In this document: positions 12,563 through 24,508 of the stretch, in pieces
Layout: the number at the start of each line of letters is the position of its first letter
Position numbering within the stretch: position 1 is the stretch's first letter
From: Coffea arabica
Lineage: Eukaryota; Streptophyta; Magnoliopsida; Gentianales; Rubiaceae
DNA: 64,000 nt
Assembly (NCBI RefSeq): GCF_036785885.1
Contig: NC_092323.1
Location: forward strand, 16,314,501-16,378,500
Reading direction: 5' to 3'
Program-made: the position numbers and the translations under genes
The notes under the pieces: generated by a model
What the model was told of the DNA's origin: nothing
Database searches by the model: none
What the model saw: only the letters and a program-made list of their open reading frames with translations

Positions 12563-12630
12563 TAGTGCTAAAGCTAATGAGTGCCTAGAATAGTTTCTGT
12601 TTCCCCATCACAAAAGATCAAGCCCGAAGG

Positions 12631-15600
12631 ATGACGAAAGTTTCAGGTTAGTCTAAAAACATGCACATTTTTTAGTCTGTATATTTGCTCATTTAGGTTA
12701 TGAATGTTCACTTATGATTACCATAAAAGTCATGCTATGTTCCAGTTGTTCCTTTTCTGCGCATGCAACAGCAGTTCTAGTATTCAGTACATCACTCTGG
12801 TTTCATCTAACCAGTTCTAATGTTCAAGCAACGAAAAAGTCCTGTTCCAGATATTGGAGACAATAATTGGAACTTTTTACTCGAGTCATATAGAGTGATA
12901 ATAATGCCTAACACATCTAGGTAAGTTGAAGGGTTAAATTGCATACTTTTTATGTACAAGTTGTTTTTATTGTAGTTTTTCCTAACTAATTGTGCTTGAT
13001 AGTTCTTAAAGCATTGGGTTGATATCAATCTAGGGAGTAAAATTTACAGCGAACTACTCACACACTGTATAGACTTGCTCTGCAGTTAGGACTGACAATA
13101 TGGGTTTGTGCAGACTTGATCTTGGTCAGTTCAGCTCGAAAAATTTCGAGTCGAGTCTCACACGCTAGGTCGAACATAATTTTGGGCCTAGATATGAAAT
13201 CGAATTTTATTGCAAGCGAAGTTTGGATTTTATTAAATTCTGTTGAGTTTATCTCACATCGATTGTGAAAGGAATAGGGTGCTATGTTATAAGTGCAAGG
13301 AAAAGCCCCTTGAGCTAGCTTTTGAGGTGAGAAGGCCCAATAGCATCCAATTTTTTTGTGAGTCGACGAGTGTGAACATCATCACTAGATTTTTTTTTAA
13401 TAGTGAGCTTGGGTTTGATAAAATTCAATTCAAAATGCCCAATTGAAAATCCCATTTTCTGTCTCATGCATGGAGAGATTGTGTTTGATAGATAATATGG
13501 TGTAAGTGACACCTTAAAATTACATCACCTAATTCTTTTTTTTTTTTTTTTTTGAGGGACATCACCTAATTCAATTTGGGACTCGTTTTTTATTTTGAAC
13601 AGTTGTCATAGACAATTATATATGATCCTTCATGGGTAAGAATCTCCCAATTTAGATTTTTGTGTGGTTAAAACAAAATTTTAGAGAAATTATCAAAAGG
13701 AGATGACAATTCCCAGTACAGCTATTTGCATTCCAGAAATAATGGAATTAATTTAAGAAGATGTCTCAATATAATGGTGCAATAAATCTGTGTGAAAAAA
13801 TCCTATGATAAACTAAGGGGCTGCTTGGTAAGAAGGTTTTGGAATCAAGAATTGGAATCACTCTCATAATTGTTGCTTGGCAAAAAGGTATGGGGATTGA
13901 AGAGTTGGAATGAAATCTAGAAATGTGAGTATGTGACTCTGCATCCCTGACTATATTGGGAAAGTTTTAGTTGATTACCAAATTTGACTTTTAAATGACA
14001 AACAGAAAAATTTCGATCTAGTCACTGCAGTTGACCAGACTTCTAGTGATGAGGTTTGGGGGTGATTTTGACAGTAACAAGTATAAACTTCTTGAACCAA
14101 AGAAGATGATCAACATTCTGCTATTTTGGGTATCTAGTTTCAACTTACATCTATCTTTGATAGGAAAATCTTGGAAATAAATATGATTTCAAGAGGTTAA
14201 AGTAGTAATTAGGCTTGAATTTCTCTTGAGCTTGAAAGCTGATTGGTGGTGGTAAGGAAGAAATGCTGTCTGTCGACGCCCAAAACCGGGGGGAATTTGC
14301 AGAAAGGGGGAAAAAAAGACAGGAAAAAGTGTTAAAAAATATATCTTATTTGATACCCAAACTTAAAAAGATTTTCCCAACCAATACATATTGTAATGAT
14401 AACATAGGAGGGTTTTTCAAAAAAAAAAAAAAAAAAAAAAAACAGGGTTGTACCTATATTAATTATTTTTGTATGATACGAATTCCAATTCGGGAGCATG
14501 AACCATGCACCCAATAAGCGTAATTTAGATATCTTAACTAGTAGTTGGATACCGTCTAAAAATCATTTATGTAAATTATCTTGTGTAATTGGTGCAAACA
14601 ATTGTTAAGGCCTTGAATTCCTGACTATGGAACTTTGCCAACACTATATCATGACTTAGTACAGAGCCAACACCAGTTGGTTCAATTGATAAGAACAGAT
14701 CACTTTTTTATATAAGCTAAAGGAACTAAGGTGTTTGCTAGTTGTCTTTTGGCTAATGTGAATAAACTTGTTGATTATCTATCTTGGTTGTATCATTCGG
14801 TAATAGTGTCTAATTGAAATTGTGCATCCGCCTTTATATCTTGGACATTGGCATCCTTTAAGATAATGTATCTAAGCAGGAGATGATATAATTGGTAGAG
14901 CAGCAATAGGAATCGTTCCTGAGGAGCTCACTGAGGAGAACTATGAGGAATGGAAAAGATGCTTGGAACATTATTTGGTCGGTCATGGCCTTTGGGGTGT
15001 TGTTTCTGGAGAGGAGCAAGATCCTATAAACGATGAGAGACAAGAATATGGAGAAGAAAAGAAACAAGAACATGAGGAATGGAGGAAGAAGAATGCATTG
15101 GCCTTACATGCCATCCAACTTTCGTGTGGACCGGGCACATATGTTAAACTTAAGGAAGCTCACACTTCTGCGGAAGTTGCATGGAAGCATTTGGTGGAAA
15201 AACTGAAGCCCAACAAAATATTGGCGGAAGGTGATCCTGAAGATGAAAGCAGCTGTGTTGAAGAAGAAGGTAACTCTCGATGATGTTGCTATGAAATATT
15301 TATGGTTTCGCATGTAATTTTACATGTGGAATGAAGAGGTTCTCTCTCTTGGTCAAATTTTAAGAACAATATGGTTCATTTGATAGCTAACTTGAATCAT
15401 GTGGTAGCAGGAGGGAAGCATTCAGCGATTGCAGGTTTTCCATCTGTTCTTACTCTTATTCCATTTGATTTCTTTTCTTTTGCTCTTTTATCAGGCAATT
15501 CTTTGCTGTGGAATTTCTGTACTTTACTTCAAATGAAACTCCAATTCAATTGTGCAAGCTCTGTGTGCCAAATAATGGCGGACACTTGAGAGTTGTGAGG

Positions 15601-18600
15601 CCTAATTTACCCAAAAAAAGGCCTTGCAAAACATCTTCCACAGCTAGAATTTGTAATTAGTGATTTGCTTAGTATCCAATTACAATATTATTGCTCTTTT
15701 TCTGTTTCTCTGGACTTCTTGAACAGTTTATACTCATTCAGATTTCAATTGCTCATTAATTATGATAGATGACCATATTAGAGATATTATTCGAAACAAA
15801 TTCTAATGTTTACAGGACCAAAAGAGTACCTCCATTATGCGCCCTTGTACATAGCAATTGAAAAAGGCGATCTTCATCTCACAAAAAGTCTCCTTGATCA
15901 AGATCCAGACGCTGTTAGGGCCATAATTTCATCACATGGAGAAACTGCACTTCACTTTGCCATTCTAAATGGACACATGAAAATCGCAAAGGAACTGTTG
16001 AGGAGAATGGAACAAGCAGACTTGGAAATGGTTAATGACTATGGATGCACAGCTCTTACTCTTGCTGCAATCAGTGGTGAAAAAAAGTTGGCAAGGGCAA
16101 TCGTGAACAAAAATGATAGTCTACTTAGCAGGGAAAATGAACTTGATGATGGGCAGCTTCCTGTCATCGTGGCTGCTTTGTATGGTCAAAAGCATATGGT
16201 TAATTATCTATACTCGGTGACACCAAAGGGGCAACTACATCCAGAGGTGGGCAAGAACGGAGCTACACTGCTTAATTCCCTGATTACGGCGGAAGTTTAT
16301 GGTAAGATTATAGATGTAAAAGGCAGTATACCAATCTGCATCAAATCCTTCTTCAATATATGTGCCCCTAACCCCTTTCTGATTGCTACAGATGTTGCTT
16401 CAATGCTACTTCAACAATATCCAAAACTTGGTGTCACCCCAGATCATAATGGTGACTATGCTCTCAAGTTACTGGCTCACAAGCCATCTGCATTTCCCAG
16501 TGGAACCAAACTTGTTTTCTGGAAAAGATGGATCTATTCGTGTTAGTGTCCTTTTCCCATTTCAACTTTACCTTTTAATCAAATACCAGGGTAAATGTTG
16601 TGATAATGATCACTGACTTGTATATAATGAAGAAAAATATTCTGCTCTCTAATTCAGTGATAAGGAGAACAATCTAAGAACAATAGCCATTATGCATTTC
16701 TTTTTTCTTTTTTAACTTTCTATGAATTTTAATTATCATTCCAGTATGAAATTTGAATTTTGATTGTCATGTCAGTATAAAAACTTCCAACGACAAGAAT
16801 ACCAACTTGCTGTATATGGTAAATGTGTGCTAGTGTTGGAGAATGCTACTTTATACCATCTGTTTATGCCCCAGGTCTAATGGAACATTCTCCATGGGGG
16901 AGTCCAACAGATTCTGCTGGAGATGAGATAGCAAATACAAAAAAAGCAAGCATGATTGGAGACCACAGCATTGAGATTCATCATTCTAGTGATGGTGAGA
17001 AGAATTTGACAGGGAATCAAGGCCTATGGATTACTAGCTGTGGTATGTCAAATATTAAATTTCTTTTTCCAAAATTCCTTCCATAGCTAAAGACTTTTGG
17101 GGTGGGAATCTCCTCTCTAGCTTTTATTTTTTCCGTTTTTCCTCCTCAAATTTTGCTGTAGCTTGATGACAAAATGGAGTGCGATGTATTTTAGTAGGTC
17201 AAATAGTATGACAAGCGATTAGGGCCGCCAAGAGGTTTTTGGGAGTGAGTTTTGACAAGTCCAAACGTGGCTTACAAAAGAAATAAGATCTTTGGGCTTT
17301 TGGGCTTAGTGTTTTGCTATATTAAGCTCACACTCATATCACAAATATGTTGAGGCTTTTGGTTTACTTCGGATTTGGCCTAAACTCATAATAAAAGCAT
17401 AATTATATCAATATATATATATATATTTGACATTAACATAATGGTATATAGGATATTACATTTTTACATTGTAATATACAAAATATATATACTTACATGT
17501 AAAATTATCTGGGCCAAGCTTTAGTTATGCAGAGCCGAATGAAGCCGTGGCTCAACTCGCAATTAAATCGACTCTTATATTTAGGTTCAAACTATACTCA
17601 CACCACCTAATATCTAAGGCTTATCCCAAAATTTTTGAGTAGATCGACCGGAGCTTAGACGAGTCCAACTCATTTGCAGTCCTTTGTGTGATGGACTATC
17701 TATGATTGGGAGAAATCAGAGGAAAGTTCAAGTTTACTAGGGTTAAGGTCCTGTTTGATAGTTCAATTCATTATTTAAATTTAATGGATTCAGATCTTAA
17801 TATATTAAGACGCGTTTGATAATTAAAAATTAAATATCTAAATTAATTAAGTGGCACTATACCCTTAGACATCTTCCTCAGTTTTGTTGCACTAAGGGTT
17901 TAGTGCTTGAGAGCCTTAGCACTATTTCGTTCTTTTGAAGAAACAAATGGGTTTTAATTAAGAATTTTTAATTGTTTTAATTTATTTATTGGAAATATGC
18001 TTTTGCAAGTGATCTATCAATTCTATCCCCAAAATTTGTAATTGAGTTATTAGATGGTTTGATTCACAACTGAGAGTTCATTTCTAGGATGTAAAAGCTT
18101 GGGTTTTTAAATGTGAAGGACCAATTTGCTTCGTTTTAAATGTGAGGGACGAAAAGAATATTTTTATGAAATGTGAGGGATGAAACAGGTCATTTTCTCT
18201 AAAATATATATACTTACATGTAAAATTATTTGGGCCAAGCTTGAATTGTGCAGAGTCGAATGAAGCCGTGGCTCAACTTACGATTAAATCGACTCTTATA
18301 TTTTGGTTCAAAACATAGTTATTAAAATCAACCCGGGCATCAACCTGGCAGGAGGACCGGGTTGGTGGGTCAATAGTTCAATCAGTGGGTCACAGATTGA
18401 ACCGTTGGGTCACACTATATAATAAAAAAAATATAGTATAAATAAATAAACATATAAATTATAATCTAAATATAGAAATTCATAAATGTTAACAAACCAT
18501 AACCTATTCATGTTTCAAAGTTCATATACACAAGCCATACCCATACATGTTTCTTAATTCATGGATTCATATTGATATTATATACAAATATAAATGATAA

Positions 18601-21600
18601 ATCTAAGTGTCAAACAAGGAAATAAACCCTAATTCCCAAATTTCTTTTCAATTTTTCTCATTTTATTGTCAAAAAGACGACAATGCCTATGTTGGCGTGG
18701 TTGGTCAAATTAAAAAATTGGGTAAAAAGGTAATTTTAGAAAAATTTTCAAAACCACCGAGTTCATAAAAAACTGCCGGGTTTAGCGGATCACCGGTTCA
18801 ACTGTCCAGATCTTAATATGTTTAGACGCGTTTGATAACCAAATTAAATATTTGAATTAATTAAGTGGCATTAAATTTCTTAGACAAAACTTGCTTAAAA
18901 AAATAAGTGATAAACTATTCACTTATCATTGAATATGATATACACTCAAATGTATTTGATTTAGTATTTAACAATTTAATAACTTAATGGATTCAGACTT
19001 TAGATTTAGGGTTTCATATTTTAATTTTATCAAATGCACCCTAAGTCTCACATTTTGGAACATTTTCTAGTAAAGATAAAAGATTATTTAAAAAATATTA
19101 TTTTAAAAAAGATAAAATATTATTATAAAAAAAGATAGAAGGTTATTTACTTAAGGATTCTTATGAGTTTCACCTTATTTAGGCAAACTCATAGTTCTTA
19201 GCCACTAAAATTACCGTGGTAAGCAGGCAAAGCTGTAGTTCCTAGCTCTCCTTGATTGATCCGGATTCTTATGAGTTTCACCTTGATTTAGAAGAAACAA
19301 AAGAAATTGAGAAAAGGTTTGAGAAAGAAGACGAAATGAAAGAAATTGGGAAGGTTGTATAAATAGTGATTTTCCAAAATCTATTTTCCTTCTTTTGCAC
19401 TTAAAAGCCTCTACTCCCCAATTTTCCCCATCTCACCCAATAGTTCCATACACTGCCACCAAAGTCCCCAAAAAAAAAAAAGCTGTGGTACTATGCAAGT
19501 ATACATCAAGTCCTTCACGTACGGTCAAGCCAATCTTTACTCCTCCAGAGTGAGTTGGACTCCCAAGTGTAAAGAATATTGCTTCGGGAAGATGTATAAA
19601 ACTGAATGTGTACTTAGTAAAACAAGAGATGTAGACAGTAACAAAACACATGTATAGGGATCGTAAATAATGTTCAACTTCTGGTCTTACCAATTCTTGT
19701 GCATTTGCATCTGTGCTGCTCAAAATTCAACTGGCGGAATCTTTACCATAAATTCCCTCAAGTGATTATACCGAAAAACTGCTTAGGATCCTCTCCCCCA
19801 TATACAGAGTTACACAAATATGGATATGTAGGACAATGTTAGTTCTCCATGTGTCAGAACATGAGGCGCCCACTGATAATTTGCCATAGTTAAGTCAGCT
19901 TTTTTATGAAGGGATAATTTCAGAAACCTTCCTGAGGTTTCTCATAATTTTAGACAGCTCCCCTCACGTTTTAAAAATTACACATAGCTCCCTTAAAACA
20001 TAAGTTTGGATTTCACCTTGATGATGTGAGACCAAAAAAGTATATGAATGCCCAAAATTGCCCTCATCTAATTTTCAAAATGTGAATAATCATTAAAATT
20101 TTTTAAAAGTATGCGTTTTATTGCTTAACCAATGTCATGATGTTTTCTATTTTCATGGTTTTTTACATCCATTCAAATTTTCAAACTCTTATCACTTCTT
20201 CTTTCGAACAAACTCTTTATCTTAGATGCCAAAATCCACTGTCGTAGTTCTTACCTTCACAATCTTTACCTCTCTATAAGTTTTTTCCATATATTGCCTA
20301 TCAAACTATTTATCATAAAACTTACAATTCTTACCTTTTCCCCACTCAAACGGCCAATCCCTTAGTTACCAAAATTCTTTTAACCTTTGCTCTCAACATT
20401 TGGATTGGTCATCCTAAATCAACCCACATTTTTTTCTCTGAATTGACACAATTTTATTGAGATCAAGTTTGCTATCTATTAAGAGGAACCAAGCAGCATC
20501 AACAAAGTGCAAGTTTGGGGTAGTAGTTTAGGACAGGCAATCAAGTTGTACTTTCCCGTAATCCAGTGGCTTTTTTGTGCTCAATGATACGAACAATTGG
20601 GCTGTTGGCGGTGATGATTGCTTCCATCATCATCAACAACAGTAGCATGACAATAAGATAAGTGAGATAAAGGCTTTTAATGGGTATGACAATTTTAGAT
20701 TTCCATTCTATTTCAATTTATGGATAGTGATACCAACGTTGTAATGAGTAGGGTAACAGAATAAAAAAGAGTTATAGGGTTCAGATTAGATTTTAGAAGA
20801 TCAGGAATTCAGGAGAAGTTTTGAAAAAGGTTGTAGGGATAGTGATGGCAAGCTGACGATAAGAAAGGAGACATTTTCCTTGATCAGCATATTTGAGTGA
20901 TATAAGGTTACAATTTAATGGTCATAACTGAAATAGTTTTGCCACAATATGTGGCTTGGTCAAGACGAATTGTTTTCCTTTTTCCATTTTCCTTTCTTTT
21001 GTTATCTTTTTCCCTTTTTATCAATGGCTTGTCCTTTGAAAAATTATAAAGGTTATTATAGTTATCGCTATCATCAAGGGATGCAAGTGTAATATTGAAA
21101 ATCTCAAGGGAGTTCAGTGAAATCGTCAGAAACCTCAGGGGAGGTTTCTGAAATTATCCCTTGTATGAAAAAGTGGATGCCTCTTCCATTTTTGGCAGCT
21201 TATACCACCGTATCCAGTTGTTAACTGTTTCCTATCCTTACCATCTTCCTCTGTCTGAGCTCTTCATTCCTTGCACATTCCAATAGGTACTATTCCTATT
21301 TCCTATCATCTGTCCACAAGTTTGTCCTTCTAATTGTGTTCTTTTTCACTGTCAGTATCAAGTGATAATGTAGTTTAAATCCCACTTTTTTAACTCCCTT
21401 TTTCTGTACAACTCATTTGACACGTCATATTCACTAAGCAGGAATGTAAGTTTCTATCTCTAATGACAAATAATACTAGTTTCACGTACGTTTAGTTGTG
21501 AAGAGGCTCTTTAGTCGAGTATAGTTCCGTTTTAGATGTCCGTATGCAGTTGTGCAACTAATACACTGCTACAGATCTATTTTATTCACTTTGATCTCAC

Positions 21601-23989
21601 GTCTGAAGCATGAATAACACTACAGGCTTTCCATCTCATTTAATTCATTCTATGTATATTTGTTTTCCTGCAGTACTGAAGGTTTTGCATGGACTCGGTT
21701 GGAGCATATTAAGATGCCTCGGTCTGTGTCATGACAGGAAATTGATTCATAAAGATGCCATTCAACTCCTAACCTGTATATTTAAGGAAATTGAGACATT
21801 GAGCATGAAAGAACTTGAAGAGATGGACATCGATAAAATTTTATACGATGCGATTGAACATGGAATCGTCGAGTTCGTTGAAAAAACTTTCAAATTTAGG
21901 ACTGGAATCATATATAAAAGAGACAAAAAGGGCAGAACAATTTTCTCACATGCAATTGTGCTTCGCCAAGAGAAAATTTATAGCCTTATATATGCCTTGG
22001 GAACAAGAAAGAGCATTCTAGCACGTAGGCATGATTTTTTCCAAAACAATTTCCTACATTTAGCAGCCAAGCTGTCTCCGTCGTCTCAACTTGACAAGGT
22101 TTCGGGAGCAGCTCTTCAAATGCAAAGGGAACTACAATGGTTTAAGGTAAGCAATTTAATTCAAAGTCAATATCCTATTTTATCTTAGGGTCTGTTTGTT
22201 TGAACTGAAAATCTTTTCCAGAAAATTTTTCTTCAATTTCTGGTGTTTGTCTGCAAAAGAGGTCAGGAAAATTTTTCTGGTAGAAAATCTTTTACATAAC
22301 TTGGTGTAAAATGACTTCCAGAATTAAGATATGGAAGTTATTTTCCAACAACTATCGCGACTTATCAGTCTCCTTGGCGCTTGGCTATTGTACAAAACCA
22401 TAAGTACCATACAACAGAGATCAAATCAAGAGCAACGTCCCTGCGCTTGCTTCTGCAAATCCCACAACTTTCCACCTCTAGTTTATGTTCCTCCCTACTA
22501 TTCCTTTTCTCTTGTGCCACACAAACACATTTATGGGCTTTGCATTGAGAAGTTTTGGAGAAGGAAAAAAAATGAAGCCAATGGAGGCAGGAGGAGCATT
22601 TTTAGAAGAAGAGTTAATTACAATGACGCGCAACTGGGTTTGAGAGATTTTGACTTCCTAGTTCTGTTCTTTGATTTATTTTTTGGGACTTGAAATGATT
22701 TGGATTGGGGATTGTTTGTGGTGGCTGACGAGGTGGGTAGAGGTAATGATAATTAGTAGTAGCACTTAGCAAAAGAGAAATCCGGGGATAATATTATCGT
22801 TGGAGGATTTTAATTTTTTTGGAACATTTTCTTAAAATTGCACCAAATATCAGAAAATGAAGGGAAAATTGGATATTTTCCAGGAAAGGATTTTCATTGA
22901 AAATGTTTTCTTAGGGAAAATATTCTACATTGAAACAAATAGACCCTTAGTCTACCACATTTTCGTGTCATTTGTTTTCGTTTTCATGTCTTATGAAACT
23001 CCAAGAATTTTGGCTTTACGTCTCATCAGAATATGCAGTGGAAAATCAACATACTGCTGCAAAAAAGTTTTGCGTTAGATTTGTAGCATTTTTCTGATAT
23101 GTTGCCTAAACTCATGCCACATAAGAAATACGACAGTCTTTATTATAGCTCCGCAAAAAATGAGGCAGTTTTGTGGCACAATTAAATGTTGCGAACGTAC
23201 TTGTGGCATCTATAGGTGTCGCAATGACGGTCAGACTTTCTCTATGTTGCAGCTTTTTTGTCATTATGCCAAGACATAGAGATATAAGAACTACAATAAT
23301 TCTTTACCTAATTGTATTTTCCTAGTAAGACTTTGTTCCTGACAACAATTGTTTTGTAGGAAGTTGAGAGTATTGTACAACCAAGGATGAAGGAAGAATT
23401 GAATGCTAGTAATAAAACGCCTTCCGCCCTCTTTTCTGAAGAGCATAAGGTGTTGGCTAAGGAAGGAGAGAGATGGATGAAAAATACAGCAGGATCAAGC
23501 ATGATTGTGGGAACTCTCATTGCTGCAGTCATGTTTACAACAGCTTTCACGGTTCCAGGTGGTAATGATAGTAAAACAGGGCTCCCTGTCATGCTAGAAA
23601 CTCAATCAAGAGTATTTTTGATTTTTATGGCATCAAATGCACTGTCGATGTTCACTTCTTCAACATCAATTCTAATGTTCTTGGGGATTCTCACTGCACG
23701 TTATGCAGAAGGAGATTTTCTCAAGTCCTTGCCCACAAAGCTAATATTTGGAATCACATGCTTGTTTGTATCGATAGTCACCATGATGGCATCATTTGGT
23801 ACTGCTCTATATCTGATGCTGATCGAACAAGTAGCTTGGATTTCCTACCCAATCATAGCTTTCTCTGTTATTCCAATAGCTCTTTACTCATTGTTGCAAT
23901 TCCCCCTTCTGGTTGAGATGATCGGTCGCACTTACGGACATGGTATCTTCGACAAACCTAAAAAGAAACTCGATAGTTTTGAAACCTGA
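12631..23989 (+). CDS. gene 2: gag-like/ankyrin-repeat/PGG-domain membrane protein
   Basis: Proposed exons: 12631-12646, 14880-15269, 15816-16301, 16392-16541, 16875-17042, 21674-22146, 23360-23989; 770 codons plus stop. The 16-nt exon 1 encodes MTKVS and one base of the next codon, and is identical in genes 3 and 5. The gag-like module spans residues about 20-125 (LTEENYEEW, LWGVVSG). Four ankyrin-like repeats follow from about 140 (PLYIAIEKGD, ETALHFAILNGH, CTALTLAAISG, LPVIVAALYGQ). A Ser/Asp-rich linker is encoded by exon 5, more ankyrin units by exon 6 (GRTIFSHAIVLRQEK, FLHLAAKL) and the PGG domain by exon 7 (PGG at about 627-629, four hydrophobic spans). Membrane location and a defence/stress role are inferred from the ACD6/ITN1 family. 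Intron 1 is 2.2 kb, and intron 5 is 4.6 kb because of inserted transposons. Intron 3 is 90 nt, stop-free and in frame, so retention would still give a protein. Confidence 0.85.
13522..13572. mobile_element. 23-bp poly-T insertion with 14-bp target duplication
   Basis: ACATCACCTAATTC occurs at 13522-13535 and again at 13559-13572, bracketing a run of 18 T followed by GAGGG. The long perfect duplication and homopolymer suggest target-primed reverse transcription that aborted almost at once, with the poly-A tail read on the other strand. It lies in intron 1 of gene 2. Confidence 0.6.
14419..14442. repeat. long poly-A run
   Basis: An uninterrupted A homopolymer of more than 20 bases in intron 1 of gene 2. 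The open frames that cross it on both strands are homopolymer artefacts. Confidence 0.8.
17480..18312. repeat. direct repeat pair of about 110 bp in intron 5 of gene 2
   Basis: 17480-17595 and 18200-18312 share a block beginning AAAATATATATACTTACATG and continuing through GCCGTGGCTCAACT. A more diverged relative lies near 31005 in the matching intron of gene 3. The 600 bp between them look like later insertion. Another transposon-like stretch (about 18320-18810, containing GACCGGGTTGG and ACCGGTTCAACTG) follows. Confidence 0.6.
19911..21160. mobile_element. Mutator-like non-autonomous transposon, 1250 bp
   Basis: The termini are inverted repeats starting GGGATAATTTCAGAAACC on both strands. 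They are followed by further inverse similarity (CCTGAGGTTTCT), giving arms of roughly 80 bp. The flanks are TTTTATGAA on the left and TTGTATGAA on the right, a 9-bp target duplication with one mismatch. Nine-bp duplications and long inverted repeats fit the Mutator superfamily. No transposase is visible. It sits in intron 5 of gene 2. The inverted-repeat element at 49348-50317 looks like a distant relative. Confidence 0.75.
22188..22946. mobile_element. PIF/Harbinger-like MITE, 759 bp
   Basis: The left end GGGTCTGTTTGTTTGAA is matched by the inverse of the right end, GGGTCTATTTGTTTCAA. It is flanked by the trinucleotide TTA on both sides, as in PIF/Harbinger insertions. The same intron position in gene 4 (near 45740) has an uninterrupted ATCTTAGTGT with one TTA, an empty site. 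The 120-codon frame at 22331-22693 lies inside the element and shows no transposase motif. Confidence 0.75.
23027..23260. repeat. possible CACTA-type fragment in intron 6 of gene 2
   Basis: Subterminal-type short repeats (GTGGCA/TGCCAC-like) and a fold-back formed by ATCAGAATATGC and TTTCTGATAT. The same material is in intron 6 of gene 3 (32960-33240) and, with a deletion, gene 5 (57070-57245), but not in gene 4. Element class is uncertain. Confidence 0.35.
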
Positions 23990-24222
23990 ACTACTACTAC
24001 AATCTGATCTCCATTCTGCTGCTTATCATAACATTCTGTATTTCACTTCCAGTAGATTGCTTCAAGAAGTTGCTTTTTACATAATCCTTCAGTGTAATGC
24101 TTTAAATAGATCTTGTAGGCAACATCTAGTTGTTTTGGCTCTTTCGTTTTGTTTCCAGCTTGTGCCCAGTTTGCGCTGGAATTCTACGTATTCCTTTGAT
24201 TCTATGGATTCCTTGAGCTATC

Positions 24223-24228
24223 AATAAA
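24223..24228 (+). terminator. probable poly(A) signal of gene 2
   Basis: AATAAA lies about 235 bp after the stop codon, within a 3' flank (CCTTGAGCTATCAATAAATC) shared with gene 3 and, after the solo LTR, gene 4. Confidence 0.5.
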
Positions 24229-24508
24229 TCATACCTATGGATTGCTTTTGATTGTTTTTGCCACATCAATTACTACCTAATATGTAGTATTGATATTTTA
24301 ATTGGATTTGCTGAGTTCTCTTACTCATTATTTAGTGTTAGCAAATGCAACTAAGATGGAATTCCTCAGTATCCTTGCTGGTTGTGCTGTGAAGATGAAT
24401 CTTAAATCAAATCTAATATAGTGTTCTTGATATGAGTAAATGATATAAATGTGCATATTATAATTGTGGTTTTTCCTTTGTAACGCCTAAGATACCCTTC
24501 ACTTATTT

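Noticed and set aside
14332-14517. Open frames crossing the poly-A run in gene 2 intron 1
   Set aside because: They encode Lys or Phe homopolymers and owe their length to the A run.
14660-14700. Possible second SINE head (AGTTGGTTCAATTGATAAGA)
   Set aside because: Only an A-box-like word was seen, with no B box, body or tail.
22331-22693. 120-codon open frame in gene 2 intron 6
   Set aside because: It lies wholly inside the PIF/Harbinger-like MITE, has no recognisable motif and no counterpart in the sister genes.
23308-23592. Antisense open frames over the PGG exons (also 9237-9497, 33374-33559, 45877-46113, 57365-57550)
   Set aside because: They are shadows of the conserved PGG coding sequence, recurring at the same position in each copy.
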